A DNA stretch of 64,000 nucleotides from Paenibacillus_E allorhizoplanae. Lineage in GTDB: Bacteria > Bacillota > Bacilli > Paenibacillales > NBRC-103111. Shown here piece by piece: positions 17,744 through 26,307 of this stretch (its first letter is position 1; each line of letters begins with the position of its first letter). Where the stretch lies: assembly GCF_927798215.1 (NCBI RefSeq), contig NZ_CAKMMW010000021.1, forward strand, positions 62,001 to 126,000, in the 5' to 3' direction. The translations under genes were made by a program, and so were the position numbers. The notes under the pieces are model-generated. The model was not told where the DNA came from. It made no database searches and saw only the letters and a program-made list of their open reading frames with translations.

Positions 17744-17863
17744 TCAGCAAAGCTTGAATCTGATCAGATGATCGGTCAAATGTTCTCTCTTTAAGATTTC
17801 AATCTGCTTGTTCCCTATTAAATCGTTCCAGATCACAGCACTCCACCTATTCCAAAAACACAT
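17744..17863 (-). pseudogene. Possible relic or very small gene
   Basis: A 39-codon frame from ATG 17863 reads MCFWNRWSAVIWNDLIGNKQ and continues protein-like to TGA 17744. There is no clear ribosome site and no family is recognised. It may be the remaining end of a lost gene. Confidence 0.2.
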
Positions 17864-17882
17864 CCCGTTATTCACTTATCGA

Positions 17883-18464
17883 CTACGGCAGCAGTCTAAT
17901 TCTAAGACCAAATATATAGAATAATAGTACTTTAAATGTAATAGCAAGCAAAATAACAATGAGTCCTGTTACTACAATTGTCAAACGCACTTTCTCTTCA
18001 TCTTTAAAGATCAAGGATAATACTCTATATACTAAAATCCCAATTAATCCACCTAAGCTATTTAAAATAATATCATCAATGTCAGTAGCTCCAATTCCAA
18101 ATATAAATTGGAACATCTCAACAAGTACACTAGTAAGAAAAACTATTCCCATACTTATGGATATTTTCTTGTCTTTCTTTAATAATTGAACATACACGCC
18201 TAAAGGTATAAACAATATAATATTACCCAATATATTCGTCATTACGATAATAGGAGAAACATTCAGTTTACCTGATAAATAGCTATATATCGTATAAAAT
18301 GGTATGACATCTACAGATCTATCGTATAATCGATCTGGACTAAATAATTCCAATGGTGAAACATACTTAAAAATAAAGATGAGAAGAAACAGAAAAATAT
18401 AAGAGATTAAAAAAACACCAAATAATATAAATGATTTAATACCTTGCCTTATATACATAATCAC
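17883..18464 (-). CDS. VanZ-like family membrane protein (copy 2)
   Basis: A ~193-residue integral membrane protein with five predicted helices. The VanZ core is visible as NILGNIILFIPLGVYVQLL and ATDIDDIILNSLGGLIGILV, closely parallel to copy 1 at 13347 (IDDIILNSLGG vs VDDLILNSVGG). An extra C-terminal helix is present. GGAG lies six bases before GTG 18464; an ATG at 18458 is the alternative. Confidence 0.82.
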   Translation of the reverse strand: MIMYIRQGIKSFILFGVFLISYIFLFLLIFIFKYVSPLELFSPDRLYDRSVDVIPFYTIYSYLSGKLNVSPIIVMTNILGNIILFIPLGVYVQLLKKDKKISISMGIVFLTSVLVEMFQFIFGIGATDIDDIILNSLGGLIGILVYRVLSLIFKDEEKVRLTIVVTGLIVILLAITFKVLLFYIFGLRIRLLP

Positions 18465-18639
18465 TTTCAACTCCACAAAATATTAATTCGTTATAAAGTC
18501 CCAACTTTATATCACACTGTTGAAAATATTCCCTATCCACGTTAATAAGCATTATATCACAAAAGCTGTTTTGTCCTTCAGCCATTTATCAATGGCAACA
18601 TTCGTTGTGAAGAACTTCTACTCCTACTTTGCTTATAGA

Positions 18640-18681
18640 TATAAAAAAGGAACAGCTGCCTATTTCGGCTAACTGTTCCTT
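18640..18681 (-). terminator. Terminator of the secreted protein gene
   Basis: AAGGAACAG pairs with CTGTTCCTT with an inner GCC/GGC; on the minus strand it is followed by six T. Confidence 0.8.
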
Positions 18682-18697
18682 CTTTTGTTGAACAAAT

Positions 18698-19237
18698 TTA
18701 TTTACTCCATGGGGTTTCCGTTTTATGCTCGATGACTTGTTCCACTTTTCTTGTAATATCTTTTTCAATGGGACTACTGCTTTTAGGGACTTCACCTTTA
18801 TTCTCAGCTTGAATTTGCGCGTCAACCTGTGTTTTCCCAATGGCATCTAGCAATTGTTTTTTTGAAACATTTCTAGATGCTGCAATCTCAACGACAGATT
18901 TTCCTGTAGCTAATTCTTGCTTTAATTCTTGTGCGCTTACTTTTAATAACGAAATTAATTTTTCATCGTTTAGGAAAAAGTCTGCTGTGTAATCTGGCTT
19001 ACCATCTTTTGAAAATAATCCTTCTACTTTAATAGTTGAAGGTGTTGGTTCACCTTGTAATACAGCTTCAATTTCTTGGGGCGTTGGTGCTTTATCCGTT
19101 GTTTGAACGTGTACTACCTCATTTACTTGTTTTGTGACTGTATTGGATGCGTTCGCTGCATATGTACTAGCAGCTCCTACTAGTAGTACTGCTGAAATAC
19201 CAAGTACTGTAATTAATTTGGTTTGATTCTTAATCAT
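18698..19237 (-). CDS. Secreted protein of unknown function with helix-turn repeats
   Basis: A 179-residue product with a signal peptide (~1-28, LITVLGISAVLLVGAASTYA). The mature part has a ~60-residue N-terminal segment and then LLKVSAQELKQELATGKSVV followed by EIAASRNVSKKQLLDAI. This pattern is seen in Bacillota secreted proteins with LysM-unlike 'SVVEIA..VS..QL' repeats. The tail is charged. No enzyme motif is visible. It is monocistronic, with a terminator downstream and a response-regulator-type box upstream at 19296-19317, tying it to the envelope two-component system at 10.6-13.1 kb. Confidence 0.75.
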   Translation of the reverse strand: MIKNQTKLITVLGISAVLLVGAASTYAANASNTVTKQVNEVVHVQTTDKAPTPQEIEAVLQGEPTPSTIKVEGLFSKDGKPDYTADFFLNDEKLISLLKVSAQELKQELATGKSVVEIAASRNVSKKQLLDAIGKTQVDAQIQAENKGEVPKSSSPIEKDITRKVEQVIEHKTETPWSK

Positions 19238-19295
19238 GTTAACTACCTCTTTTCTTTGTTTTAATTGTTGTTACAGGTATGAATATAAGGCTTAC

Positions 19296-19317
19296 ATATC
19301 AAGATGAAGTGAAGATC
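19296..19317 (-). promoter_or_regulatory. Response-regulator-like direct repeat before the secreted protein gene
   Basis: The minus strand reads CTTCA-CTTCAT-CTTGAT-ATG, matching the 11-bp repeats at 9679, 10522 and 13221 in period and sequence, although it lies 6 kb away from the two-component genes. Confidence 0.45.
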
Positions 19318-19358
19318 ATATAAAGTTGAAATTGAGATTGTATTAGTTTTGAAGTGCA

Positions 19359-19389
19359 AAAAGCCAGCAAACTCAGAGTTTGCTGGCTT
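19359..19389 (-). terminator. Terminator of the PhyH dioxygenase gene
   Basis: A perfect 13-bp stem (19361-19373 with 19377-19389) and 3-base loop, followed on the minus strand by TTTTT. Confidence 0.8.
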
Positions 19390-19394
19390 CACAT

Positions 19395-20207
19395 TTATTT
19401 CGTATACACAACGGGAAAATCTGCTCCAGTCAAAAGTTCACCTGGTTGAACTTGAATATGTTTACTCATTGGGTGGTTGCCGACGGGCTCAAAACGAATG
19501 TTCCCCGGCATATAATGAACCGCAATTGCACGCCGTTTAGTTTGGGAGTGATTAGGCAAAGATCCGTGCCAAGTCATACAGTGATGGTAGCCGACTTGAC
19601 CTTTCTTGATCTCGAACGGTACTGGCTTTATCTCCACACCTGCGGGCAGCAATTCAGGACGTTTATGTTGAGGCATATGGTCTGCACCGTGAAGCAAGTG
19701 CCTTTGATGATCACCCCAAGTGTGACTACCGGGTACCATCCACATGCAACCGTTCTCAATAACCGCATCGTCCAACGCTACCCAAGCGCTAATCAGCTCT
19801 GAAGGTTTAATGATCGGCCATAGGGGATGATCCTGATGCCATTTCGTTGGCCCTCCTGTAACTGGCGGCTTGTATTGAATTTGATCATGCCAAATCCGTA
19901 ATGTGTCAGTACCCGCGAGTTGTGCAACCTCTTCGCATAACGTGCGATTAGCTGCATGCTGCAAATAAAGATCACTAGCCATCCAAATGTTCACAACTTG
20001 AACGATAGTTTCATTAGCTTCCATACTCATACCATATTCGCTTTTATCTAGTAAATTACGATTCAAAACCGGTTTCTTTTCCGTTCTTCCTTCCAATACT
20101 AGATCCAATTCTCGACGTAGCAGCTCAACCTCCTCGTCATTTAGCACAACCTCACCTTTTATAAAACCATCACGCTCAAAGGCCTCCAATTGTTCCACTG
20201 TCAGCAT
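19395..20207 (-). CDS. Phytanoyl-CoA dioxygenase (PhyH) family Fe(II)/2-oxoglutarate oxygenase
   Basis: A ~270-residue non-heme iron oxygenase. The HxD iron motif is KWHQDHPLW, and the distal iron His is in CMTWHGSLPNHS, followed by the 2-oxoglutarate Arg (RRAIAVHY). WVALDDAVIENGCMWMVPGS is the family's best-conserved stretch. The substrate is not predictable; many bacterial members hydroxylate small amines, amino acids or natural products. GGGGGA precedes ATG 20207. It diverges from an AraC regulator with a cupin-like sensor. Confidence 0.9.
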   Translation of the reverse strand: MLTVEQLEAFERDGFIKGEVVLNDEEVELLRRELDLVLEGRTEKKPVLNRNLLDKSEYGMSMEANETIVQVVNIWMASDLYLQHAANRTLCEEVAQLAGTDTLRIWHDQIQYKPPVTGGPTKWHQDHPLWPIIKPSELISAWVALDDAVIENGCMWMVPGSHTWGDHQRHLLHGADHMPQHKRPELLPAGVEIKPVPFEIKKGQVGYHHCMTWHGSLPNHSQTKRRAIAVHYMPGNIRFEPVGNHPMSKHIQVQPGELLTGADFPVVYTK

Positions 20208-20387
20208 GTTTAATCCCCCATCCATGATTTGTTGTTAGCCACGGTTGCCGCTTACAAGATCAAGTGTAACAGTGTGCCTTCCACAAGTCGTTGCAGGAAA
20301 GAGTAGATTTAGTTGTACTTTTCAAAGGTTTTTAATCACAAACAGCGAAATATGTGAGGATAAAAGATTGTTTAGGGAGAAAATCAA

Positions 20388-21302
20388 ATGGAGCATTCTC
20401 GCTCGCTGGGGCCAATGGGCTTATTACTTCCTGCTGTGAACTATGCCAATATACAGAACGTTAAGGCCGGTACAGTTTACGGCCCTCGAACCATTCCTGA
20501 TTATCAGCTTGTCTATGTGGTATCTGGTCGTATGGATTTGTTTATCGGCTCCGATGAATATGCGATTCTTTCAGGTGAATGTGCTTATTTGGAATCAGAT
20601 ACGCTGCACAAGCTTACCGTTCATCCCGATAACTCCGTCACGTTTATCAGTCTACACTTTGATTGGATGCGTATATCTCCAGAGCCTGTTCATCCAGGTC
20701 CTAAGCTAAAAAACTTCAATGAGAATCCCCCATACGAGCCATCGTTGCGCTGTACGGTTGAAGTTGAGGGTTATGGCAGCGTCACAATCCCTGTTCATTT
20801 CAGATTCATGGAAGGTGAACGAATTCTTCATCAAATTGTTCAAGAATACAAAGAAGAAGAACATGGCTATACGTTCGTATTAAGAGGACTTCTGATGCAA
20901 GTCTTAACTGAAATCATACGTCGTGAGTTAGACGTTGTTACCACACATAGCTCGAAGCGAAGTATGATTAACAATGCCCTGCAGATGATTAAGGAACATC
21001 CCGAGCATGCATGGAGTATAACAGATCTAGCCGAGAGCTGCGGTTACCATCACATCTATTTTTCCCAGCTATTTAAGGAAGTCATGGGTGTTTCGCCGAA
21101 GCCATACATGATTCATAAACGCATGCAATTAGCTAAAAAGCTGCTTTTAAAAGAAGAAAAAGTTGAGGTTGTTGCTAGTAAGCTAGGCTATACTTCTATC
21201 CATTACTTCAGTCGGCATTTCAAATCCATTACCGGAATGTCACCGTCGACGTTTAGACTTTATGGTGGTGAGGATGACCACAAGAATATGGCTGATCGAT
21301 AG
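20388..21302 (+). CDS. AraC-family regulator with N-terminal cupin-like sensor
   Basis: A 304-residue regulator. Residues ~20-110 form an AraC-type sugar-binding barrel (LVYVVSGRMDLFIGSDEYAI, LHKLTVHPDNSVTFISLHFD). Residues ~205-295 hold two helix-turn-helix units (WSITDLAESCGYHHIYFSQ and VEVVASKLGYTSIHYFSRHF). AGGGAGA precedes ATG 20388. It faces the PhyH gene and probably regulates it. Confidence 0.92.
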   Translation: MEHSRSLGPMGLLLPAVNYANIQNVKAGTVYGPRTIPDYQLVYVVSGRMDLFIGSDEYAILSGECAYLESDTLHKLTVHPDNSVTFISLHFDWMRISPEPVHPGPKLKNFNENPPYEPSLRCTVEVEGYGSVTIPVHFRFMEGERILHQIVQEYKEEEHGYTFVLRGLLMQVLTEIIRRELDVVTTHSSKRSMINNALQMIKEHPEHAWSITDLAESCGYHHIYFSQLFKEVMGVSPKPYMIHKRMQLAKKLLLKEEKVEVVASKLGYTSIHYFSRHFKSITGMSPSTFRLYGGEDDHKNMADR

Positions 21303-21328
21303 ACAGCCTACTAGTATCTTCTATCCCT

Positions 21329-21348
21329 GATTGCCCTCGACGGCAATC
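21329..21348 (+). terminator. Weak hairpin after the AraC gene
   Basis: GATTGCC pairs with GGCAATC across six bases, 27 bases after the stop; there is no T run, so termination is uncertain. Confidence 0.3.
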
Positions 21349-21556
21349 AACAGCACGGCGGCCGCTAAGGCCAAACGGCGATCAAGCTTGTCGTTATTGT
21401 CAGCGGAGAAATCGAGGTTTAGCTTATGGACGATTGTCAAAAGAGGGGAACCCAAAAATCCCCTTACAAGGAAGTTTCTAAGTTCATGAAAGCACAGAAC
21501 TTAAATTCTGTCCGCCGTAAGAGGATGATTTCTGATATGCTGTTGCTTCGACTTCC

Positions 21557-22072
21557 TCATACATGGTTTTGAATTGAATCGCTGTCACCCTTCCTCCTTA
21601 TTTTCGCCATTGCAACTTGGACAGCCACCCGAATCTCTTCGTAGCTGGTGCAGCGGCAAAGATTCGACTGCAGCCAGCCACGGATCTCTTCATCATCAGC
21701 ATCTGGATTCAATTGTAGAAGGGCATGGGAAACCATAATAAACCCTGGTGTACAAAATCCGCATTGAAAAGCAAACTTTTCAATAAATGCTTGCTGCACG
21801 GCCGTCTCTCCACCCAATCCTTCAATCGTTGTGACCTTGCGGCCAGGAGCTTCAACAGCAAGCATAAAGCAGGATTTGATCGGCGTGTCATCGACCAGCA
21901 CGGTGCATGCACCGCAGTCCCCATTCTCGCATCCAGCTTTAGCGCCAGTAAGCCCAAGGCACTCCCGCAGGACACGCAGCAACGTATCGGCTGAACGAAG
22001 GGTCACCTGATGTTTTTTCCCATTGACCGTGAGTTCGACTTCTCTTTTGCCGCTACCACGTCCTTGCATCAT
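21557..22072 (-). CDS. Xanthine-dehydrogenase-type 2Fe-2S subunit
   Basis: A 171-residue electron-transfer subunit. A plant-type ferredoxin domain has Cys48, Cys53, Cys56 and Cys68 (GCENGDCGACTVLVD), followed by a four-helix domain with Cys104/Cys107 (FQCGFCTPGF) and Cys139/Cys141 (NLCRCTSYEEI). It passes electrons from the molybdenum site to FAD. It is the last of three overlapping genes (molybdenum, FAD, iron-sulfur), start overlapping the previous stop by four bases. Equivalent to PucE/CoxS; the substrate is not certain. Confidence 0.92.
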   Translation of the reverse strand: MMQGRGSGKREVELTVNGKKHQVTLRSADTLLRVLRECLGLTGAKAGCENGDCGACTVLVDDTPIKSCFMLAVEAPGRKVTTIEGLGGETAVQQAFIEKFAFQCGFCTPGFIMVSHALLQLNPDADDEEIRGWLQSNLCRCTSYEEIRVAVQVAMAKIRRKGDSDSIQNHV

Positions 22073-22911
22073 CGATCTCCCCTCCGTTCCAATGCGGCTA
22101 ATGTATCCGATAAGGTGTTGCGAAGCACGAATCTGCGATAGTCAGCTGAAGCGAGTATATCGTTTAGCACCGGTAGCGGCCAACTTCGAATAACCTGATC
22201 AATCCGCAGTTCAGGAGGAAGCGAATGATCATTCAACCGCTCATCAATCTGCTGCGAGCGAAAGGGCACCGTGCTTACACCACTGAAGGCGAAGCGCATC
22301 CACCCTCCCGTGTTCATCGCGCAAATACGAACGATGGGGTAATCGATGTAGGCCATCTTGGTACGCTTCACTGTGAATGTGGGCTGATTCAGATATCTTT
22401 GATCTGTGATGATCTGAATCAAAACTTCTCCTCGCTCCAAGCGGAGTTCCCCGTTGAAGACGGAATGAATCGACACCTGCCGCACGCCATTTGGACTAGC
22501 AAGAACAACTTGACTGTCCGAGAGTAAGAAAGGCAGCAGCGCTTCCCGATAAAATAGCTTCCCGCATAGATGGCCTCCAATGGTTATTTTGTTGCGGTTC
22601 GTCTGATCGGCTACATGCAGTACCGTCTCGGTGAGCAGTGGGAAAGAATTGTCGTCGGTGAGCTCGGTAAGGGTCCGTGCCGCCCCGACGATCCACTGAC
22701 CATCTTTATGCAGCAGCACATTGGATTCTGGAATCGCCTTTACATCGATTATTGCCCCCGTGCGAAGCTGATTTAAACGTGCCATCGTTATAATCTCCGT
22801 GCCTCCTGAATAATAAAGCGGATCCAATCCCAGAGAGTCGGCACGCTGAAACGCTTGAATCGCCTCTTCCACTGTATCCGGTAATACATAATCGAAATCA
22901 AAAGAGATCAT
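22069..22911 (-). CDS. Xanthine-dehydrogenase-type FAD subunit
   Basis: A 280-residue subunit of the CoxM/PucC family. The N-terminal FAD-binding domain has the YYSGGTEIITMARL and NRNKITIGGHLCGKLFYREA segments typical of this group; the C-terminal CO-dehydrogenase flavoprotein domain contains AYIDYPIVRICAM. It accepts electrons from the iron-sulfur subunit for transfer to a soluble acceptor. It overlaps the large-subunit gene by 14 bases and the iron-sulfur gene by four. Confidence 0.9.
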   Translation of the reverse strand: MISFDFDYVLPDTVEEAIQAFQRADSLGLDPLYYSGGTEIITMARLNQLRTGAIIDVKAIPESNVLLHKDGQWIVGAARTLTELTDDNSFPLLTETVLHVADQTNRNKITIGGHLCGKLFYREALLPFLLSDSQVVLASPNGVRQVSIHSVFNGELRLERGEVLIQIITDQRYLNQPTFTVKRTKMAYIDYPIVRICAMNTGGWMRFAFSGVSTVPFRSQQIDERLNDHSLPPELRIDQVIRSWPLPVLNDILASADYRRFVLRNTLSDTLAALERRGDR

Positions 22912-25228
22912 GTGCAGCCCCCCTTGCGCGCCATATCAATTCGGGTGTAAGAGGCAGTTGGTTCAGTTCAACCCCGGCGGCGATCGAGAGTGCATTCGCC
23001 AGAGCGCCCGGCATACCGATCGTTCCACTCTCCGCTACGCCTCGAGCACCGTAAGGGCCATCGACAAACGGTGTCTCGACAAAATCAACCAAATATTCGG
23101 GCTGATCACCAAAGCGAGTTATTTTATATGTGCGAAGCTGAGGATTCAATACGATGCCTGCTTTGTTAAACAGGAACGCTTCTCGGCTCGCGAAGCTCAG
23201 CCCCATATTCATCCCGCCAACGACTTGCCCATGCGCCGTCCCTGCGTTGATCACTTTGCCGACATCGATGACGGAAGCTGCCTTCATAATCCTGTACGTA
23301 CACTCCCGTGTATCGAATTCGACAAGAACCGCATGTGCGCTAACAGTCCACTGCTGGCCAGGAATTCCCTTGCCCGTCTCGGGATCCAGCGCCTTCTGAT
23401 GATGCACGCGATATCTCCCGCGGCCGATTACCATATTTCCAGAAGCACGGCCACCTGGGTACATATATCCACTAACGAGCATTCGTATCTCCAGGTAAAT
23501 ACCCGGCTGATTTTTCACATATACGTTTCCGCCGCCAACCACCAGTTCCTCCGGTGGTCTATTCAGCACGACGGATGCGTTATGCTTCAATTGGGTGATT
23601 GCATCATCCGCTGCATCAAGCACAGCACGGCCAACCATCATCGTACTGCTGCTTGCGACCGTCTTCCAATGTTCCGGCGTGATTTGGGTATCGACATCAA
23701 GTTTGATATGAACCTGATGAACCGGCATATTCATTCTCTCCGCTGCTAGCTGAGCCATGGCTGTTCGGTTCCCTTGACCGATCTCGATTGAACCAACACT
23801 CAGGTTCAGAGATCCATCGTGATTAAACGTGATGGTAGCGCCTGATCCGGTATCGATCATGGAACCGGACACTTTCCAAACACATGAGATCCCAGTGGCT
23901 CTGACCTTGAAGGGATCTTGCTGCACTTGCTGCACATTCTCCCCCTGCATCAGATCGTTCAACTTGCGAATGCATTGCCTTAGATCGCCAACGCTGCTAT
24001 GGTTCAATAACGTTTGCGTCGGTGTAATGTCCCCAGGTTGAATGGCATTGAGGTACCTTAGTTCAAGGGGATCTATCTGTAGCTTCTTCGCCAACTTATC
24101 CATCGCTCTCTCTGTACAATAGAGCACTTCCGTGTGGCCGAACCCTCGAAATGCGGTTGCATAAGGATGGTTCGTGTATACGCTTAGTGCATCACAATGG
24201 ACATGCTCGATACGATAGGGCCCTGTACAATCCACGGCTGCAGATTCCGTCACGGCAGCACCTTCATCCGTATAACCGCCATTGTCAAACAAAAGTGTGA
24301 TCTCTGCCGCAGTTAGCAGCCCGTCACGCGTGGCGCCGAGCTTCACTCGTGCTTCCAATCCGATGTGACTTGGCGATCCGATCATATCGGTCTCGCGGGT
24401 ATTGTTCACCTTGACCGGACGGCCGCCGCAGGCGAGAGAAGCCAAATAACCGATGTATTCGAGTTGTACGGATCCTTTCCCCCCGAATGCCCCTCCGACT
24501 AACGGTACGCGAACAATGATTTTAGATTGATCAATCCCAAAAAATCGCTGAAAAAATCGTTTCATCGTGAAGGGGTCTTGTGTCGACGTCTCAATTTCTA
24601 CCGTACCATCTGGCTTCACTTCTACAATTGCGCAGCGAGGCTCCATTGCGCTATGATCCGATGTGTTGAAAGCGTAACTGTCTTCAACCACCACTTCGCT
24701 TAGCGCCCACCCAGCTTGCATGTCACCTTTTCGAATTTTCACGTGATTGCCAATATTGGTTCCTGGTACAGGATGAACCTCATTTGTCTTGGGATAGCTC
24801 GCCAAGTTCTCATGAATTAAAGGCGCTCCGGCTCGAAGCGCGCTACTTGGCGAATTAACGACAGGAAGCGGTTCGAAACCAGTCCGAATCAGCCTTGCTG
24901 CTTCCTTGGCAATGTGCTCGTTATCCGCAACGACGACTGCATAGGGCTCGCCGTAATATCGTACCTTGCCTTTTGCTATCGGTGGACGATCCGCGAGCCC
25001 ACTGCCAACAAGCACGGAGTGATCAGCCCCCGTTACAACCGCGTGAACTCCAGTTACTTGGAGTGCAGCAGCATAATCAATATATTGAATCCGGGCATGG
25101 GCATGCGGACTTGTCAGCAACCAGCCATGCAAGTGACCAGGAGACTGCGTATCATTCGTATATCGAGCAACGCCTGTTACTTTATCTTTGGATTCAACTC
25201 GCGGAATAGCTTTACCAATGACGGTCAA
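22898..25228 (-). CDS. Xanthine-dehydrogenase-type molybdopterin-binding large subunit
   Basis: A 776-residue catalytic subunit: aldehyde oxidase/xanthine dehydrogenase a/b hammerhead (~15-120) then the molybdopterin-binding domain. The GGAFGGKGSV cofactor loop, TAFRGFGHTEV (Arg that orients purines in xanthine dehydrogenases) and ARGVAESGTIG with the catalytic Glu are all visible. That last motif is usually GVGE; here Gly is replaced by Ala. Start TTG 25228 has GGGGGAG upstream. Order and size match Bacillus PucD-C-E, so purine oxidation is possible, but no cofactor-assembly or other purine genes are present. Confidence 0.9.
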   Translation of the reverse strand: MTVIGKAIPRVESKDKVTGVARYTNDTQSPGHLHGWLLTSPHAHARIQYIDYAAALQVTGVHAVVTGADHSVLVGSGLADRPPIAKGKVRYYGEPYAVVVADNEHIAKEAARLIRTGFEPLPVVNSPSSALRAGAPLIHENLASYPKTNEVHPVPGTNIGNHVKIRKGDMQAGWALSEVVVEDSYAFNTSDHSAMEPRCAIVEVKPDGTVEIETSTQDPFTMKRFFQRFFGIDQSKIIVRVPLVGGAFGGKGSVQLEYIGYLASLACGGRPVKVNNTRETDMIGSPSHIGLEARVKLGATRDGLLTAAEITLLFDNGGYTDEGAAVTESAAVDCTGPYRIEHVHCDALSVYTNHPYATAFRGFGHTEVLYCTERAMDKLAKKLQIDPLELRYLNAIQPGDITPTQTLLNHSSVGDLRQCIRKLNDLMQGENVQQVQQDPFKVRATGISCVWKVSGSMIDTGSGATITFNHDGSLNLSVGSIEIGQGNRTAMAQLAAERMNMPVHQVHIKLDVDTQITPEHWKTVASSSTMMVGRAVLDAADDAITQLKHNASVVLNRPPEELVVGGGNVYVKNQPGIYLEIRMLVSGYMYPGGRASGNMVIGRGRYRVHHQKALDPETGKGIPGQQWTVSAHAVLVEFDTRECTYRIMKAASVIDVGKVINAGTAHGQVVGGMNMGLSFASREAFLFNKAGIVLNPQLRTYKITRFGDQPEYLVDFVETPFVDGPYGARGVAESGTIGMPGALANALSIAAGVELNQLPLTPELIWRARGAAHDLF

Positions 25229-25382
25229 GCTTCACTCCCCCCCTTTTTCCGATGGTCATTGTACATCTTATATGGAAAAAGGTTGTCCTATACGTCCTAC
25301 TTAATGGGTACCCCACAAGTTTCTCATTAAGTAAGAATAATAGGTAAAGAATAACTCGTAATTCGCTTATGGACGATACTCA

Positions 25383-25718
25383 TTACACGCAAGAATCACC
25401 CATGGTTGCATAACGAATGATATGCTGCTTCAAGAATTCTTTACTTTGCTGCCCAACCCAAATCTCTACTTGATAACCATCTTTAAACAGTAAGAAGGTT
25501 GGCACGCTTGTCACACCGTATTCCGCTGCGAGTTCTTTTTCCTGATTGATATCAACTTTAGCAACGGTTGCCTGATATCTTACTTCTTGAGCCAACTTTT
25601 CATCAATGAGAAGCTGTTCATGACAAGATTTGCTGCTAGGCTCATAGAAGTCAACAAGTGTGATTCCATGATCGATCTGTCCCCTAAAAGTTGCTTTTAT
25701 TAATGAGTGAATTTCCAT
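25383..25718 (-). CDS. Thioredoxin-fold protein with SxxC active site
   Basis: A 111-residue thioredoxin-like protein. The usual WCGPC is replaced by Ser29-Lys-Ser-Cys32 (FYEPSSKSCHEQ), so the nucleophilic first cysteine is lost and only the resolving position remains. The cis-proline loop SVPTFLLF (Pro73) is intact, as is the AKVDINQEKELA strand. It cannot act as a normal dithiol reductase; it may form mixed disulfides or bind as a chaperone. A terminator separates it from the Ohr gene upstream. Confidence 0.85.
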   Translation of the reverse strand: MEIHSLIKATFRGQIDHGITLVDFYEPSSKSCHEQLLIDEKLAQEVRYQATVAKVDINQEKELAAEYGVTSVPTFLLFKDGYQVEIWVGQQSKEFLKQHIIRYATMGDSCV

Positions 25719-25768
25719 TCCGTAACCTCCTTATATTTAATTCATTTAATATGTCACTTAAGACAATG

Positions 25769-25796
25769 AAAACCCCGCTTTCGCAAGCGGGGTTTT
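25769..25796. terminator. Terminator between Ohr and thioredoxin-like genes
   Basis: AAAACCCCGCTT pairs perfectly with AAGCGGGGTTTT around a TCGC loop; it ends the Ohr transcript. Confidence 0.9.
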
Positions 25797-25810
25797 AGAG
25801 AAATAAAACG

Positions 25811-26239
25811 TTAGCCAATCACATTCGATATGACTTCGATATTGCCTTGAGTTGCTCTAGCATAAGGACAAACTTTATGGGCTTCATCAACAATTTCCTG
25901 AGCTACACTGATATCTACGCCTTTTACGGTAATATCGAAATGAACTGCAAGTACATAGCCGTCATTCGCATCCTTACCAAGTGAAACATTTGAAGCTATT
26001 GAGATGCCTTCTGTCTTAATACCTTTTTTCCTAATAACCGTCCCCATTGCACCTTCGAAGCAAGCAGCAAATCCTGCAGCGAACAACTGCTCCGGATTAA
26101 CACCGTTACCTGGGCCGCCAAGTTCCTTCGGATATCTCAAGTCCAAGTTAAGATTGCCATCGCTCGAAACTGCTTTACCTTCTCTTCCACCTTCAACATT
26201 TACAGTAGCCGTGTACAATTTCTTTTCCATTTTTATCAT
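25811..26239 (-). CDS. Organic hydroperoxide resistance protein (Ohr/OsmC family)
   Basis: A 142-residue thiol peroxidase that reduces organic hydroperoxides. Reactive Cys60 (FAAGFAACFEGA) and resolving Cys124 (HKVCPYARAT) are present; the LELGGPGNGVNPEQLFAAG-type segment is typical of Ohr. It probably functions as a dimer in the cytosol. AGGAG lies eight bases before ATG 26239. It follows the MFS gene; a MarR gene lies further upstream, and OhrR-type MarR proteins commonly control ohr. Confidence 0.93.
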   Translation of the reverse strand: MIKMEKKLYTATVNVEGGREGKAVSSDGNLNLDLRYPKELGGPGNGVNPEQLFAAGFAACFEGAMGTVIRKKGIKTEGISIASNVSLGKDANDGYVLAVHFDITVKGVDISVAQEIVDEAHKVCPYARATQGNIEVISNVIG

Positions 26240-26307
26240 AGTAACATCTCCTTTTGACTGGTTTATTCTTTGCGATTTGTGCTCAGCTTATCCCCAACAA
26301 TACTCAA

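Noticed and set aside
21310..21389. Rare-cutter sites ACTAGT, GCGGCCGC and AAGCTT close together, resembling a cloning polylinker
   Set aside because: They are separated by ordinary sequence and no other vector features are near; chance in a 254-base gap is the simpler reading.
22910..23749. Long plus-strand open frame opposite the molybdoenzyme large subunit (279 codons)
   Set aside because: It is antisense to a gene with clear catalytic motifs, is Cys/His-rich in a random way and lacks a ribosome site or recognisable domain.
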